Shown piece after piece: positions 54,972 through 63,918 of a DNA stretch of 64,000 nucleotides. Each line of letters opens with the position of its first letter. The first letter of the stretch is position 1. The notes beneath the pieces were generated by a model that saw only the letters and a program-made list of their open reading frames with translations, made no database searches and was not told the DNA's origin. Source of the stretch: Hyphomicrobiaceae bacterium (GTDB lineage Bacteria > Pseudomonadota > Alphaproteobacteria > Rhizobiales > Xanthobacteraceae). The translations under genes were made by a program, and so were the position numbers. Location: contig JAJPJB010000064.1 in NCBI GenBank assembly GCA_021324465.1, positions 1-64,000 on the forward strand. Reading direction: 5' to 3'.

Positions 54972-55696
54972 CAGCCTGCCTCAGCGCCCAGATAAGACTG
55001 CACGACCGCCGGATCGCGCACAACAACGTCCGGCGCGCCTTGCGCGATCATCGTGCCGTGATCAAGCACCACGACATGCGAGGCGAGCGCCATCACCGCG
55101 CGCATGACGTGTTCGATCAGCAAAATCGTCAGCCCAGACTTGCGATTGAGCTCGCGCAGGATCGCGACCATGCGGTCGGTTTCGGTCGGCCGCAGCCCGG
55201 CCATGACCTCGTCGAGCAAAAGAATTTTTGGTTCGGTGGCCAGCGCACGGGCGACTTCGAGACGTTTGCGATCCGGCAGCGTCAGCGTGGCCGCGATCTG
55301 TCCGCGCTTGTCCGACAAATCGAGCCGGCGCAGCAGGTCGTGGGCACGCTCGCGGGCCGACGCAACATCGCGCCGGTGCAGAAGGGCACCGACAACCACA
55401 TTGTCTTCGACGGTGAGCGCGGGGAACGGCCGCACCAGTTGAAAGGTCCGTGCCAGTCCGCGACGGCACACCGCGTCCGCGGAGAGGCAATCGATGCGAG
55501 CGCCGGCAAATGTAATCGAGCCGGCGTCGGGAACCATGGCACCCGCGATCAAATTGAACAGCGTCGTCTTGCCGGCACCGTTCGGGCCGATGACAGCGTA
55601 GATCATGCCTTCAGGAACGTCGAAACTGACCTGGTCGACCGCGACCAAGCCGCGGAAGCGCTTGCTCACATTCTGGAGCGACAGCAGCGCGGTCAT
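54971..55696 (-). CDS. livG: Branched-chain amino acid-type ABC transporter ATPase
   Basis: LivG-type ATPase, 241 residues from the ATG at 55696 (MTALLSLQNVSKRFRGL); the longer frame to 55741 runs inside livM. Walker A: GPNGAGKTTLFN near residue 39. The signature loop is degenerate (TLTLPDRKRLEVARALA), with the LSGGQ replaced by a L-P-D-R form often seen in LivG. Walker B: ILLLDEVMAGLRPTE near residue 157. It overlaps livM by 4 bases (ATGA), so the subunits are coupled. Confidence 0.93.
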   Translation of the reverse strand: MTALLSLQNVSKRFRGLVAVDQVSFDVPEGMIYAVIGPNGAGKTTLFNLIAGAMVPDAGSITFAGARIDCLSADAVCRRGLARTFQLVRPFPALTVEDNVVVGALLHRRDVASARERAHDLLRRLDLSDKRGQIAATLTLPDRKRLEVARALATEPKILLLDEVMAGLRPTETDRMVAILRELNRKSGLTILLIEHVMRAVMALASHVVVLDHGTMIAQGAPDVVVRDPAVVQSYLGAEAG

Positions 55697-56703
55697 TTCC
55701 TCGGCTCCGCCACACCGATGCGCTGCGCCAGCCACGGCCATAACCCATGCGGCCGTGCCATGACAACAAGGAGCAGGCAGATTCCGTAAAACACCTGTTT
55801 GGCGCCCGGCAAATCGAGCCCGAAATGACCCATCGCCGAGTTCAGGGCTTCGGCCAAGCCGGTGAGGACAAAAGCGCCGAGAATTGGGCCGAACAGCGTA
55901 CCAATGCCGCCGATGATGGTGCCGAGGATGATCTCTATCGAGCGTGAAATATTGAATACCTGCTCGGGAAACAGATTGTTGTAGAAGAAGGCGTAAAACA
56001 CCCCCGCGAAGGAGGTCACCGCAGCCGAGATCATGACCGCGTACATCTTGTAGCGGAATGTAGCGATGCCGGCGGCGCGCGCGGCGACCTCGTCCTCGCG
56101 AATGGCCAGCCAGAGGTAGCCGATGCGGCTGCGCAGCAAAAGGCGGCAGATCAGCAAGGCCAGCACGGTCGCCGCCAGAATCACGTAATAGAACATCGCC
56201 GGACTACCGCGCAGCCGCCACAGATCGTTATGCGCATATTGCGCCACCGGCAGGAATAGGCCGGCCGATGCATTGACGAAATCCAGATGGTCGAAACCGA
56301 TGCGCGCAAATTCGGCAAAAGCGATGGTGAGAATGGCGAAATAGACGCCGGCAACGCGGAAGCGAAAGGCGAGAAATCCGATGGCCGCGCCGCAGGTCAC
56401 CGCAGTCGCCATCGCCGGCAGGACCCCGATCCACGGCCCGACGCCGTAGCGGGTGAACAGCACGGCCGAGACATAGGCGCCGAGCCCGACATAGAGGGCG
56501 TGGCCGAGCGATAGCTGCCCGGCAAAGCCCATCATGATGTTCCAGGCTTGGCCGACATAAGCGAAATAGAGAATGAGAATGAGAACCGTCAGCAGATAAT
56601 CATTGGCAATGAAGGGCGCGATCAACAAGACCGCGCCGAGCAGAACAAGAAACAGCATGGCGCGCGGCGACAGATCAAGCCACGCGATGGCAGAAGCGAT
56701 CAC
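55693..56703 (-). CDS. livM: Branched-chain amino acid-type ABC permease
   Basis: LivM-type inner membrane permease, 336 residues from the GTG at 56703, which overlaps the livH stop as GTGA. About nine helices are visible, with GQAWNIMMGFAGQLSLGHAL near residue 50 (the conserved LivM motif). LRSRIGYLWLAIREDEVAARA lies near residue 200 (the coupling EAA-like loop), and FPEQVFNISRSIEIILGTII near residue 250. The open frame runs further upstream inside livH, but that part is not conserved. Confidence 0.94.
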   Translation of the reverse strand: MIASAIAWLDLSPRAMLFLVLLGAVLLIAPFIANDYLLTVLILILYFAYVGQAWNIMMGFAGQLSLGHALYVGLGAYVSAVLFTRYGVGPWIGVLPAMATAVTCGAAIGFLAFRFRVAGVYFAILTIAFAEFARIGFDHLDFVNASAGLFLPVAQYAHNDLWRLRGSPAMFYYVILAATVLALLICRLLLRSRIGYLWLAIREDEVAARAAGIATFRYKMYAVMISAAVTSFAGVFYAFFYNNLFPEQVFNISRSIEIILGTIIGGIGTLFGPILGAFVLTGLAEALNSAMGHFGLDLPGAKQVFYGICLLLVVMARPHGLWPWLAQRIGVAEPRK

Positions 56704-57572
56704 GCGACCCTCTTGCCGAGAATGCCTTGCGGGCGGAACAGCAGCACGAGCACGAGGATGGCAAAGGCGAACATGCTTTTGGCTGACGGCGTGAATAGGA
56801 TGCCGGCAAAGGCCTCGGTCAGGCCGATCAAGATTCCGCCGACAAGCGCGCCGGGCATCGACCCAAGCCCTCCGGCGATGACGATGATAAAGGCGAGCAG
56901 CGTATAGGTCGGCCCCAGCATCGGTGTCACGTCGATGATCAGCGTCATGATGCAGCCGGCAGCGCCCACGCAAGCCGCGCCGACGGCGAAGGTGAGCGCG
57001 TAGAGACGCTTGACGTCGAGCCCGACCACGAGTGCGCCCGTATAATTGTCGGCACAGGCGCGGATCGCCTTGCCGACCAGCGTCAAGCGGAAGAAGGCAA
57101 AGAGGGCCGCAGTGAACAGGATCGCGGCGGCGCCGGCGTACAGCTTCGAGGCATCGACGATCAGCAGCCCGATCTGAAAGCTGTCATAGGCATAGGACGT
57201 CTGCACGCTCTGAGCGTCCGGGCCGAAAACAATCAAAAGCGTGTTGACGATGATGAGCCCCAGCGCCACCAGCAGGAGAAATTGGCTGTGCTCCGGCCGG
57301 GTGATGAAAGGATTGATCAAGCCCGCCTGCAGCGCATAGCCGAAGGCGAACAGCACCGCGGCGATCGGCACCAGCATCAACAGCGGGTCGAGATGAAAAT
57401 GCGAGAACAGAACGACCGCAAGATACATGGCGATCGTCATCATCTCGCCATGGGCGAAATTGACCACCCGCACGACGCCGAAAATAACTGACAGGCCGAG
57501 CGCCATCAGGCCATAGACCAGGCCGGTCAAGATTCCGGCGACGGCAACGTTGAGATAGACGTCGAATGGCAC
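56700..57572 (-). CDS. livH: Branched-chain amino acid-type ABC permease
   Basis: LivH-type permease, 290 residues with about eight helices. Family blocks: GLVYGLMALGLSVIFGVVRVVNFAHGEM near residue 17 (quoted in part: LSVIFGVVRVVNFAHG), GKAIRACADNYTGALVVG near residue 165, and GGLGSMPGALVGGILIGLTE near residue 235. The start follows a 147-base gap that contains a repeat after livK. It begins the tightly overlapped livHMGF part. Confidence 0.95.
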   Translation of the reverse strand: MPFDVYLNVAVAGILTGLVYGLMALGLSVIFGVVRVVNFAHGEMMTIAMYLAVVLFSHFHLDPLLMLVPIAAVLFAFGYALQAGLINPFITRPEHSQFLLLVALGLIIVNTLLIVFGPDAQSVQTSYAYDSFQIGLLIVDASKLYAGAAAILFTAALFAFFRLTLVGKAIRACADNYTGALVVGLDVKRLYALTFAVGAACVGAAGCIMTLIIDVTPMLGPTYTLLAFIIVIAGGLGSMPGALVGGILIGLTEAFAGILFTPSAKSMFAFAILVLVLLFRPQGILGKRVA

Positions 57573-57598
57573 TAGCGCAGTTCCCGCCAGGGCTTGCC

Positions 57599-57685
57599 CG
57601 TCATTCCGCTCGTCCCGGCAAAAGCGTCAAATAAGCGGGAGCCCAGCCTCTGGATTCCCGCTTACGGGGAAATGCGCGAATGATA
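57599..57685. repeat. Intergenic repeat between livK and livH
   Basis: It starts CGTCATTCCGC and ends GCGCGAATGATA, with CTCTGGATTCCCGC inside: the pattern of the common CGTCATTCCCGCG / CGCGGGAATGACG palindromic repeat of many proteobacteria. It lies within the transporter operon and could form an mRNA hairpin there. Confidence 0.55.
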
Positions 57686-57719
57686 GGCCGGTGCTGACCG
57701 CGCATAATCCAAAGCGCCT

Positions 57720-58961
57720 TCAGCCGCGGGCCTGATATGGCTTCATCGGCCATTCCGGCTTGGCATTGGCGGCCTGTTTCGGCGCCAAGGTCAGAAGCTT
57801 GCCGGCGCGATTCTGGATGGCGCCGTCCTTGAGCTTGTCGTTCTGGCCCTTGGCGTTGAACTGGATGCCGGGCCCGATGCTGACATTGTCCGTGATATTG
57901 GTGGCGCGTATGGCGTCGGCCAAGGCCTTCGGATCGGCCGAGCCGGCGCGCTTATAGGCATCGGCGGCGATGAGCAGCGCCTCGAATGTATAAACGTGAT
58001 TGGTGCTCAGATTGACTCCCGGGCTGCTCTTGGCCAGCGCCGCTTCGAGCATTTTTGCCACCTTTTTGTTCGGGTCCTGGAACGGAACGAAGCTGATCGG
58101 GCCGTCCGATAATTTGCCGAGCGTTTTGAGATATTGATCCTCGTACCAGCCCGGCCCCATGCTCATGATCGCCTGCGGCGTCCAGCGCTGCTTGACCAAT
58201 TCGCGCGTCAACAACATGGCATCGTTGAGCCGGCTGACGACGAGCAGCGCGTCGGCATTCGCCGATTTGGCCTTGGCCACCTCAACCGAAAGATCGCGGG
58301 CGGCGGGGTCATAGGCGATCTCTTCGACGATCTTATAGGGGATGTTGAACTTTGGCATCACCGCATTGATGCCCTTCGACATCGCCGTGCCAAACGTGTC
58401 ATTGACATGCATGAACACGACCGTCTTCGGCGCCGCGCCGACGATGTTGAACAATTCGAGCTGATTGGCGAAGGCGTCAGACAGAATCATCGGCGCCGTC
58501 GGGAAGTTGCGGAACACAAACTTGTAGCCCTGTTCGGTAATGTCCGGAGCCGCCGCAATATTGATGACGAATGGAATTCCCTTCTGCTCGGCGACTTGCG
58601 CGATCGCCGCGCTCTGGCCGGAATCGAAAGCACCGACCAGAAGCTGCGCGCCGTCATTGATGAGCTTTTCGGCCCGTGCCCGCGCCGTATCGACATTGGA
58701 TTCAGTGTCGCCGTCCAAGATCGTCAGCGCAGGCAGGCCAAGCGATTTGAGGAGGCCGGGCGCGACATCGACGCCGCGCTGACAGTCTTGGCCGATGCCG
58801 GCCTCGAAGCCGGAGCGCGGCAACAGGACGCCGACCTTCAGGGCAGCGCCTTGGGCGCGCAGCACGGCCGGCACAGCAACCGCCGCAGCTACTGCGGCGC
58901 TGCCCTTGAGCATAGCGCGGCGGCTGGGCATCAGGCGGATCGGCATATTGGTCGGCGTCAT
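57720..58961 (-). CDS. Branched-chain amino acid-type ABC substrate-binding protein
   Basis: Periplasmic binding protein of the LivK/AmiC type, 413 residues from the ATG at 58961, which follows GGGAGGG. A twin-arginine-like signal MPSRRAMLKGSAAVAAAVAV suggests folded export through Tat, unusual for this family although known in some members. Seen blocks are LKVGVLLPRSGFEAGIGQDC near residue 42 and GAFDSGQSAAIAQVAEQKGI near residue 110. The C-terminal part GPGIQFNAKGQNDKLKDGAI is typical. The ligand is unknown; the adjacent amidase hints at amides. Confidence 0.9.
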   Translation of the reverse strand: MTPTNMPIRLMPSRRAMLKGSAAVAAAVAVPAVLRAQGAALKVGVLLPRSGFEAGIGQDCQRGVDVAPGLLKSLGLPALTILDGDTESNVDTARARAEKLINDGAQLLVGAFDSGQSAAIAQVAEQKGIPFVINIAAAPDITEQGYKFVFRNFPTAPMILSDAFANQLELFNIVGAAPKTVVFMHVNDTFGTAMSKGINAVMPKFNIPYKIVEEIAYDPAARDLSVEVAKAKSANADALLVVSRLNDAMLLTRELVKQRWTPQAIMSMGPGWYEDQYLKTLGKLSDGPISFVPFQDPNKKVAKMLEAALAKSSPGVNLSTNHVYTFEALLIAADAYKRAGSADPKALADAIRATNITDNVSIGPGIQFNAKGQNDKLKDGAIQNRAGKLLTLAPKQAANAKPEWPMKPYQARG

Positions 58962-59047
58962 TGGCGGTCCCTCCCCGGAAGGCTCGTAGAGCAAAATTTT
59001 CAGTTGACGAAATGCTAGGAAACCGCTGCGCCGCCGGCAAGCACTGT

Positions 59048-60352
59048 TTATGCGGCAAAGAGCTTCGCGACTGCCGCCGCGATGCGCAAAAGCCTGCGGT
59101 CCTGACCATTGCGGGCAACCAGCATAAGCCCGACCGGCAGCGCCGGCGGCGTCAGCGGCAGCGGCAGCGAAATGGCGCACAGGTCGAAGAAATTGATCAT
59201 GGAAGTGTTGCGCAGCACAGCCGCGTTGCGCGCGGCAAAAGTGCTCTGGTCGGCGACCTCCGCCATGGTTGGCGCAACAATGGCTGTGGTCGGCATGATG
59301 AGCGCGTCGAGCCCGGCGAGCCTTGCATCCATGGCGGCAATGAGCCGCGTGCGTTCGCGGAACATCGCGGCGTAGTCCTCGGGCGAGACTGCGCAGCCGC
59401 GCTCGATCCGCAGCCGGACATTCGGATCGATATCGGCCGCGCGCCGCTGCAGGCGGTCACGGTGCAGCGCGCAGGCTTCCGCCGGCAGAATGCCGCCTTT
59501 GGCATTGACCGCAACCATGTCGTCGAGCAGCGGCAGCTTTTCGTGGCTGAGGCGTAGCTTGGCGCTCGCAAGCCGCGCGATCGCACCGGCAAACGCCGGG
59601 CCAACCGTGTCGTCGAGCCTATCGAGCGGAAGTCCTTCCGCGATGCCGATGCTGACCCCGGCAAGCGCAAGCGGCTCGAGTGGCGCAAACGGCTCGTCAG
59701 CCATCACCGCATCCGCCTTGGCGCAATCCTCGACACTTGACGCAAGCGGGCCGATCGAATCCAGGGTCCTGCTCAAGGGAAATGCGCCGTCGGTGGGCAC
59801 GCGCTGCCGACTCGGCTTGAACCCGACCACTCCGCAAAGTGCCGCCGGCACGCGCACGGAACCCCCGGTGTCGGTGCCGATCGCGATCTCGCACATGCCG
59901 TCGGCGACCGCGACCGGCGCGCCGGCCGACGAGCCGCCCGGCACGCGGCTGCGGTCATGCGGATTGCCGGGCGTGCCGAAATGCGGATTGGCGCCGATGC
60001 CTGAGAAGGCAAATTCCGTCATATTGGTCTTGGCGACGATCACCGCGCCCGCAGCGCGCAGTCGCTGCACGATGACCGCGTCAGTCTGGGCCGGCTGACC
60101 CTCCTCGGCCAGAATCTTCGAGCCGGCGCGCGTTACCTCGCCCGCAACATCAAACAGATCCTTGATGCTGACGATCACGCCGTCGAGCGGGCCGAGACTC
60201 GTGCCGCGCGCGGCGCGCGCGTCGGCCGCCTCGGCAGCGGCACGGGCCGCTTCGGCATAGACTGTGAGACAGGCGCGCGCCCCCTCCCCGTTTGGATCGG
60301 CGATACGCGCAAGCGCCTGCTCCAGGCGATCGCGGCAGGTTGGCTGGCTCAT
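59048..60352 (-). CDS. Amidase signature-family enzyme
   Basis: An amidase of 434 residues with the Ser-cisSer-Lys triad. The lysine is in VSIKDLFDVAGEV near residue 62, the cis-serine and nucleophile in VPGGSSAGAPVAVADGM and GTDTGGSVRVPAALCG near residues 145-165. It has the amidase block RAAGAVIVAKTNMTEFAFSG near residue 108. It hydrolyses an amide to acid and ammonia; the exact substrate is open. It is 86 bases upstream of the binding-protein gene on the same strand, so uptake plus hydrolysis is likely. Allophanate-hydrolase-type or indole-acetamide hydrolase activity is possible. Confidence 0.92.
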   Translation of the reverse strand: MSQPTCRDRLEQALARIADPNGEGARACLTVYAEAARAAAEAADARAARGTSLGPLDGVIVSIKDLFDVAGEVTRAGSKILAEEGQPAQTDAVIVQRLRAAGAVIVAKTNMTEFAFSGIGANPHFGTPGNPHDRSRVPGGSSAGAPVAVADGMCEIAIGTDTGGSVRVPAALCGVVGFKPSRQRVPTDGAFPLSRTLDSIGPLASSVEDCAKADAVMADEPFAPLEPLALAGVSIGIAEGLPLDRLDDTVGPAFAGAIARLASAKLRLSHEKLPLLDDMVAVNAKGGILPAEACALHRDRLQRRAADIDPNVRLRIERGCAVSPEDYAAMFRERTRLIAAMDARLAGLDALIMPTTAIVAPTMAEVADQSTFAARNAAVLRNTSMINFFDLCAISLPLPLTPPALPVGLMLVARNGQDRRLLRIAAAVAKLFAA

Positions 60353-60443
60353 GGTTTTGCCTTCGAGATGACTCGCGAGGTCGACCGTTCTGGATTATAT
60401 AGCCGCCTGTCTTCGTCCAGGCGAACACAGGGAAATCCAAAAA

Positions 60444-61343
60444 ATGCCAAACGGCAAGCCGGCACTATGTTTCATCGGTTTTGGCGAAGCGGGTCAGGCG
60501 ATCGCCGCTGGATTGCGCGAAGCCGGCATCGGGCGGATTTCGGCCTGGGATATTTTGTTTCCGAAAGCGGAGGGCGCAAAGCTCCTGCAGGCCGGCAAGG
60601 CCATTGGCGTGCATTGCGCCGACTCGGTAGGGGACGCGGTTGGCGGGGCCGACATCGTCATCTCCGCCGTGACTGCGGCCGCGAGCCTGGAGGCCGCCAA
60701 ATCGGTCAAGGCGCACCTCGCAGGACGGCCGTTCTTCCTGGATATCAATTCGGTCTCGCCCGGCCGCAAGCAGGAAACGGCCAGGCTTCTGGGTGATGCG
60801 GCGCGCTATGTTGATGTCGCTGTACTGGCACCCATTCACCCGGCGCGGCACAAGACGCCGATGCTGATCGCGGGCCCGCACGGCGAGTCGATCGCGCCCA
60901 CGCTCACCGGCTGGGGCATGCGCGCGCCGATCGCGGGCAGCGAAATCGGCGCGGCGGCAGCAATCAAGATGGTGCGCAGCGTCATGATCAAGGGGATCGA
61001 GGCGCTGACGCTGGAATGCTTCCTCGCCGCCGCCCGCGCCGGCGTAATCGACGAAGTCGCCAACTCGATGAAGAACAACTATCCCGGTCTCGATTGGACC
61101 AAGATGGTGCCCTACAATCTCGAGCGGATGGCAAGCCACGGCGAGCGGCGCGCCGCCGAGATGGAAGAGGTTGCCGAGACGCTGCGCGAGCTCGGCGTCG
61201 AGCCGCTGATGACCATGGCCACGGTCAAGCGCCAGCGCGAAATGGGCCAGATCGGCAAGCAGCCGTCGGTGCGCGGCGTGTTGGACAAGGACCGCACGGC
61301 CATGCTGAGTGCCATCAGCGCAGCTGCGCACGACCGGCATTGA
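60444..61343 (+). CDS. NAD(P)-dependent oxidoreductase of the 6-phosphogluconate/3-hydroxyisobutyrate dehydrogenase type (DUF1932)
   Basis: A 299-residue beta-hydroxyacid dehydrogenase. The N-terminal Rossmann loop is ALCFIGFGEAGQAIAAGLRE near residue 7, and DIVISAVTAAASLEAAKSV lies near residue 72. The C-terminal all-helical domain is the DUF1932 type (GSEIGAAAAIKMVRSVMIKG near residue 170, with the catalytic-site lysine in IKMVRS). Substrates are unknown. It is divergent from the amidase gene across 91 bases, so a shared regulatory region is possible. Confidence 0.87.
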   Translation: MPNGKPALCFIGFGEAGQAIAAGLREAGIGRISAWDILFPKAEGAKLLQAGKAIGVHCADSVGDAVGGADIVISAVTAAASLEAAKSVKAHLAGRPFFLDINSVSPGRKQETARLLGDAARYVDVAVLAPIHPARHKTPMLIAGPHGESIAPTLTGWGMRAPIAGSEIGAAAAIKMVRSVMIKGIEALTLECFLAAARAGVIDEVANSMKNNYPGLDWTKMVPYNLERMASHGERRAAEMEEVAETLRELGVEPLMTMATVKRQREMGQIGKQPSVRGVLDKDRTAMLSAISAAAHDRH

Positions 61344-61380
61344 GCTATGTCGTGAAACTGTAAACCGAAACTTTAACCGC

Positions 61381-61440
61381 TCCTCCCCGCGCAAGCGGCG
61401 ACCCGGCTCTGGATTCCCCTTGCACGGGCCCGAAGGGAAT
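61381..61440. repeat. Partial intergenic repeat
   Basis: The stretch CTCTGGATTCCCCTTGCACG with GGGAATAAT at the end resembles the CGTCATTCCCGCG-type repeat seen at 57599-57685, but is decayed. It lies between the oxidoreductase gene and the GH1 gene. Confidence 0.4.
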
Positions 61441-61442
61441 AA

Positions 61443-62891
61443 TTATCGCCGTTTCTGCCGCGCGAAGAATTCAGAAAGCCACTGATAGGATGCCTTTGGC
61501 GTCCGCCGCAGTGTGTTGAAATCCACGCGCACAATGCCGAAGCGCCGGCTGAAACCTTCGCTCCACTCGAAATTATCAAGCAGCGACCAGACGAAATAGC
61601 CGCGCAGATTGACGCCGGCCGGGATCGCGCGCTGCGCGGCGTTGAGGTGATCGCGCAAATAAGCAAGCCTCGCCTGGTCGTGCACAGTCCCGTCGGTGCC
61701 GACCGTATCGTCGTAACAGGCGCCATTCTCGGTCACGTAGATGTCGGGCCTATCATAGCGTTCGCTGACGCGGATCAATTGCTCCGTCAAGGCTGTCGGA
61801 TCGACTGGCCAGCCCATCGCGGTCACCGGCATATCGGATGGCCGCGGTCCGAACCAGGCGCCGAACAGGCTCGCTGGCGCGTCCTGCGCATAGATCGGGC
61901 CATAAAAATTCATGCCGACAAAATCGATCGGCTGATGCATGGTCACGAGATCGTCGGCCATAATCAACGGCGCGAAGTCGGCGGCGACCGCGTCCGGATA
62001 GCGGCCGAGCTTTAACGGATCAAGGCAGGCGCCGTTCCACATCGCATCGAAACGTTCGACCGCGCGCCGATCTTCGTCGCGATCGGCCGACGGCCTGATC
62101 CGCTGCAGCGCGACAATGCTGCCGACGCGAAAATCCGTGCCCTCAGCGCGCAGCGCCTGCACTGCCCGGCCATGACCCAGATTCTGGTGGTGCATGGCGG
62201 CCAGCATATTGGGCAGGCCTTTGACGCCCGGCGCATGGCTGCCGTCGCCATAGCCGAACATCGCATGCACATTGGGCTCGTTGAACGTTGCCCAATGCTT
62301 CACGCGATCGCCGAGCCGCTTTGCCACAACGGCGGCATAATCGGCGAATGTTTGGGCGGTCACGCGGCTGACCCAGCCGCCTTTATCTTGGAGCACTTGC
62401 GGCAGGTCCCAGTGATACAAACAAAGCCAAGGCGTGATGCCGCGCGACGCCAGCCCATCGACCAGCCGATCATAGAAGTCGAGGCCGCGTTGCTCGACCG
62501 CGCCGGCGCCGTCCGGCAGGATGCGCGGCCAGGCCACCGAGAAGCGATAGGCGGTGAACCCGCCCCGCGCCAGCAGCTCAACGTCTTCGGGCCAACGGTG
62601 GTAATGATCGCAAGCGATGTCGCCGGTATCGCCGTTCTTTATGCGGCCGGGCGTGTGCGAATAGGTGTCCCAGATGCTTTTGCCGCGGCCGTCCACATCG
62701 ACGGCGCCTTCGATCTGATAGCTCGAGGTCGAAGCACCCCAAACAAAATTTTCCGGAAACATGACTTCCTCTGCGGCTGCAGATTTATTCAGCAGTGTTG
62801 GCAAGGCAAGCTGCCCGACTGACGCCGCCAGCAGCTGGCGGCGCGACAGGATCGGCGCTTCGAGACGCCTCTTTGGCAAGGTCACGCGCAC
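61443..62891 (-). CDS. Tat-exported GH1 beta-glycosidase
   Basis: Glycoside hydrolase family 1, 482 residues, probably a beta-glucosidase. It starts with a Tat-type signal: LSRRQLLAASVGQLALP near residue 16, hydrophobic to about residue 45. The mature enzyme begins FPENFVWGASTSSYQIEGAV. Catalytic acid/base Glu is in WATFNEPNVHAM near residue 205, nucleophile Glu in YVTENGACYDD near residue 405. Most GH1 enzymes are cytoplasmic, so a Tat signal implies periplasmic hydrolysis of an oligosaccharide or plant glycoside. It overlaps no neighbour and is convergent with the oxidoreductase. Confidence 0.92.
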   Translation of the reverse strand: MRVTLPKRRLEAPILSRRQLLAASVGQLALPTLLNKSAAAEEVMFPENFVWGASTSSYQIEGAVDVDGRGKSIWDTYSHTPGRIKNGDTGDIACDHYHRWPEDVELLARGGFTAYRFSVAWPRILPDGAGAVEQRGLDFYDRLVDGLASRGITPWLCLYHWDLPQVLQDKGGWVSRVTAQTFADYAAVVAKRLGDRVKHWATFNEPNVHAMFGYGDGSHAPGVKGLPNMLAAMHHQNLGHGRAVQALRAEGTDFRVGSIVALQRIRPSADRDEDRRAVERFDAMWNGACLDPLKLGRYPDAVAADFAPLIMADDLVTMHQPIDFVGMNFYGPIYAQDAPASLFGAWFGPRPSDMPVTAMGWPVDPTALTEQLIRVSERYDRPDIYVTENGACYDDTVGTDGTVHDQARLAYLRDHLNAAQRAIPAGVNLRGYFVWSLLDNFEWSEGFSRRFGIVRVDFNTLRRTPKASYQWLSEFFARQKRR

Positions 62892-62919
62892 TAACGATCA
62901 ACACAATGCCGCAAATAAC

Positions 62920-63735
62920 TCACCGTCGTCGGCCGGTGCGGCGCTCGCGCGGCGTGACGCGGGAACCTTTCGGCACCGGACGACGCGCGGCCCTGACCGG
63001 GCTTCGCCGCGGCGGCAGCGCGCCGGCGGCCTCGAGCCGCATGCTCCAATATTCCCATGTCCTCGTGACGACATTCGGCAGCAGGCTGAGCGCGCCGGCG
63101 AGCTTGACCTCGCCGCGATGCAGCGGCTGCGGCGCGCCAAGCGTCATGGCGCGCAATTGATACTCGGCATTCTGGCACATGAAGATCGCGCGCGAGACCA
63201 TCTCTTTCAGCCCGCTGCCGACCACGGTGGCACCGTGCCGGTTCATCATGACGGCGGAGTGCCGGCCGAGCGCTCGCGCCAGCGACCGGCCTTCCTCCGG
63301 CTTGACGACCAGGAGATTGGTGTCGCCGAACTCGTCGTGCTGGTCCCAGAACGGCGCTTCCTCGCCCATAGTGCCGCCGAGGTGAAATACCGGCACGACC
63401 GGCTTGCCGGCAATGGCAAACGGCATGATCGCCGGCGCATGATGATGCACGACGGCCATCACATCGGGCCGCGCCTGATAGATGCAGCCGTGAATGACCC
63501 GCTCGGCATAGAGATGCCCCGTGGGGGGCCGCACCGGCTGCGAATCCAGCGTGAATTCCAGGATGTCGTCCGGCTCGATCAGGAGCGGCGAGCGCGAGCG
63601 CGACAGCAGATAGCGGCCCGGGTCGGAGGGATGGCGCGCGCTGACATGGCCGAACGCGTCGAGCACACCTTCATGGGCGAGGATGCGATTGGCGAGCGCA
63701 AGCTCCTCGATCAGATCGGTCAGCTTGTCTGGCAT
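62920..63735 (-). CDS. Class II aldolase/adducin-family protein
   Basis: A 271-residue zinc-dependent aldolase-fold enzyme. The conserved Glu lies in HLYAERVIHGCIYQARPDV near residue 77, the zinc histidines in VVHHHAPAIMPFA near residue 96, and the third in MMNRHGATVVGSG near residue 168. It could be a fuculose-, rhamnulose- or decarboxylase-type enzyme. The C terminus (from about residue 235) is an Arg/Pro-rich tail not usual for the family. It is co-directed with the GH1 gene, 28 bases upstream of it. Confidence 0.88.
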   Translation of the reverse strand: MPDKLTDLIEELALANRILAHEGVLDAFGHVSARHPSDPGRYLLSRSRSPLLIEPDDILEFTLDSQPVRPPTGHLYAERVIHGCIYQARPDVMAVVHHHAPAIMPFAIAGKPVVPVFHLGGTMGEEAPFWDQHDEFGDTNLLVVKPEEGRSLARALGRHSAVMMNRHGATVVGSGLKEMVSRAIFMCQNAEYQLRAMTLGAPQPLHRGEVKLAGALSLLPNVVTRTWEYWSMRLEAAGALPPRRSPVRAARRPVPKGSRVTPRERRTGRRR

Positions 63736-63918
63736 TGTGCCCCCGGTTCATCGCGACGTCGTATTCGGGCGGGCACATTAATCGGGCGCAATGTGATGGT
63801 GAAGCCCCGCCATACGTCCGGGAGAAGGGAAATGCGTCGGAAGAATGGAAATGCCAAGCGAGGCGTGCCTGGCGCCGATTTGCGCGATCACCGGGAGCGG
63901 GCGCCGGCGTCATCCGCT

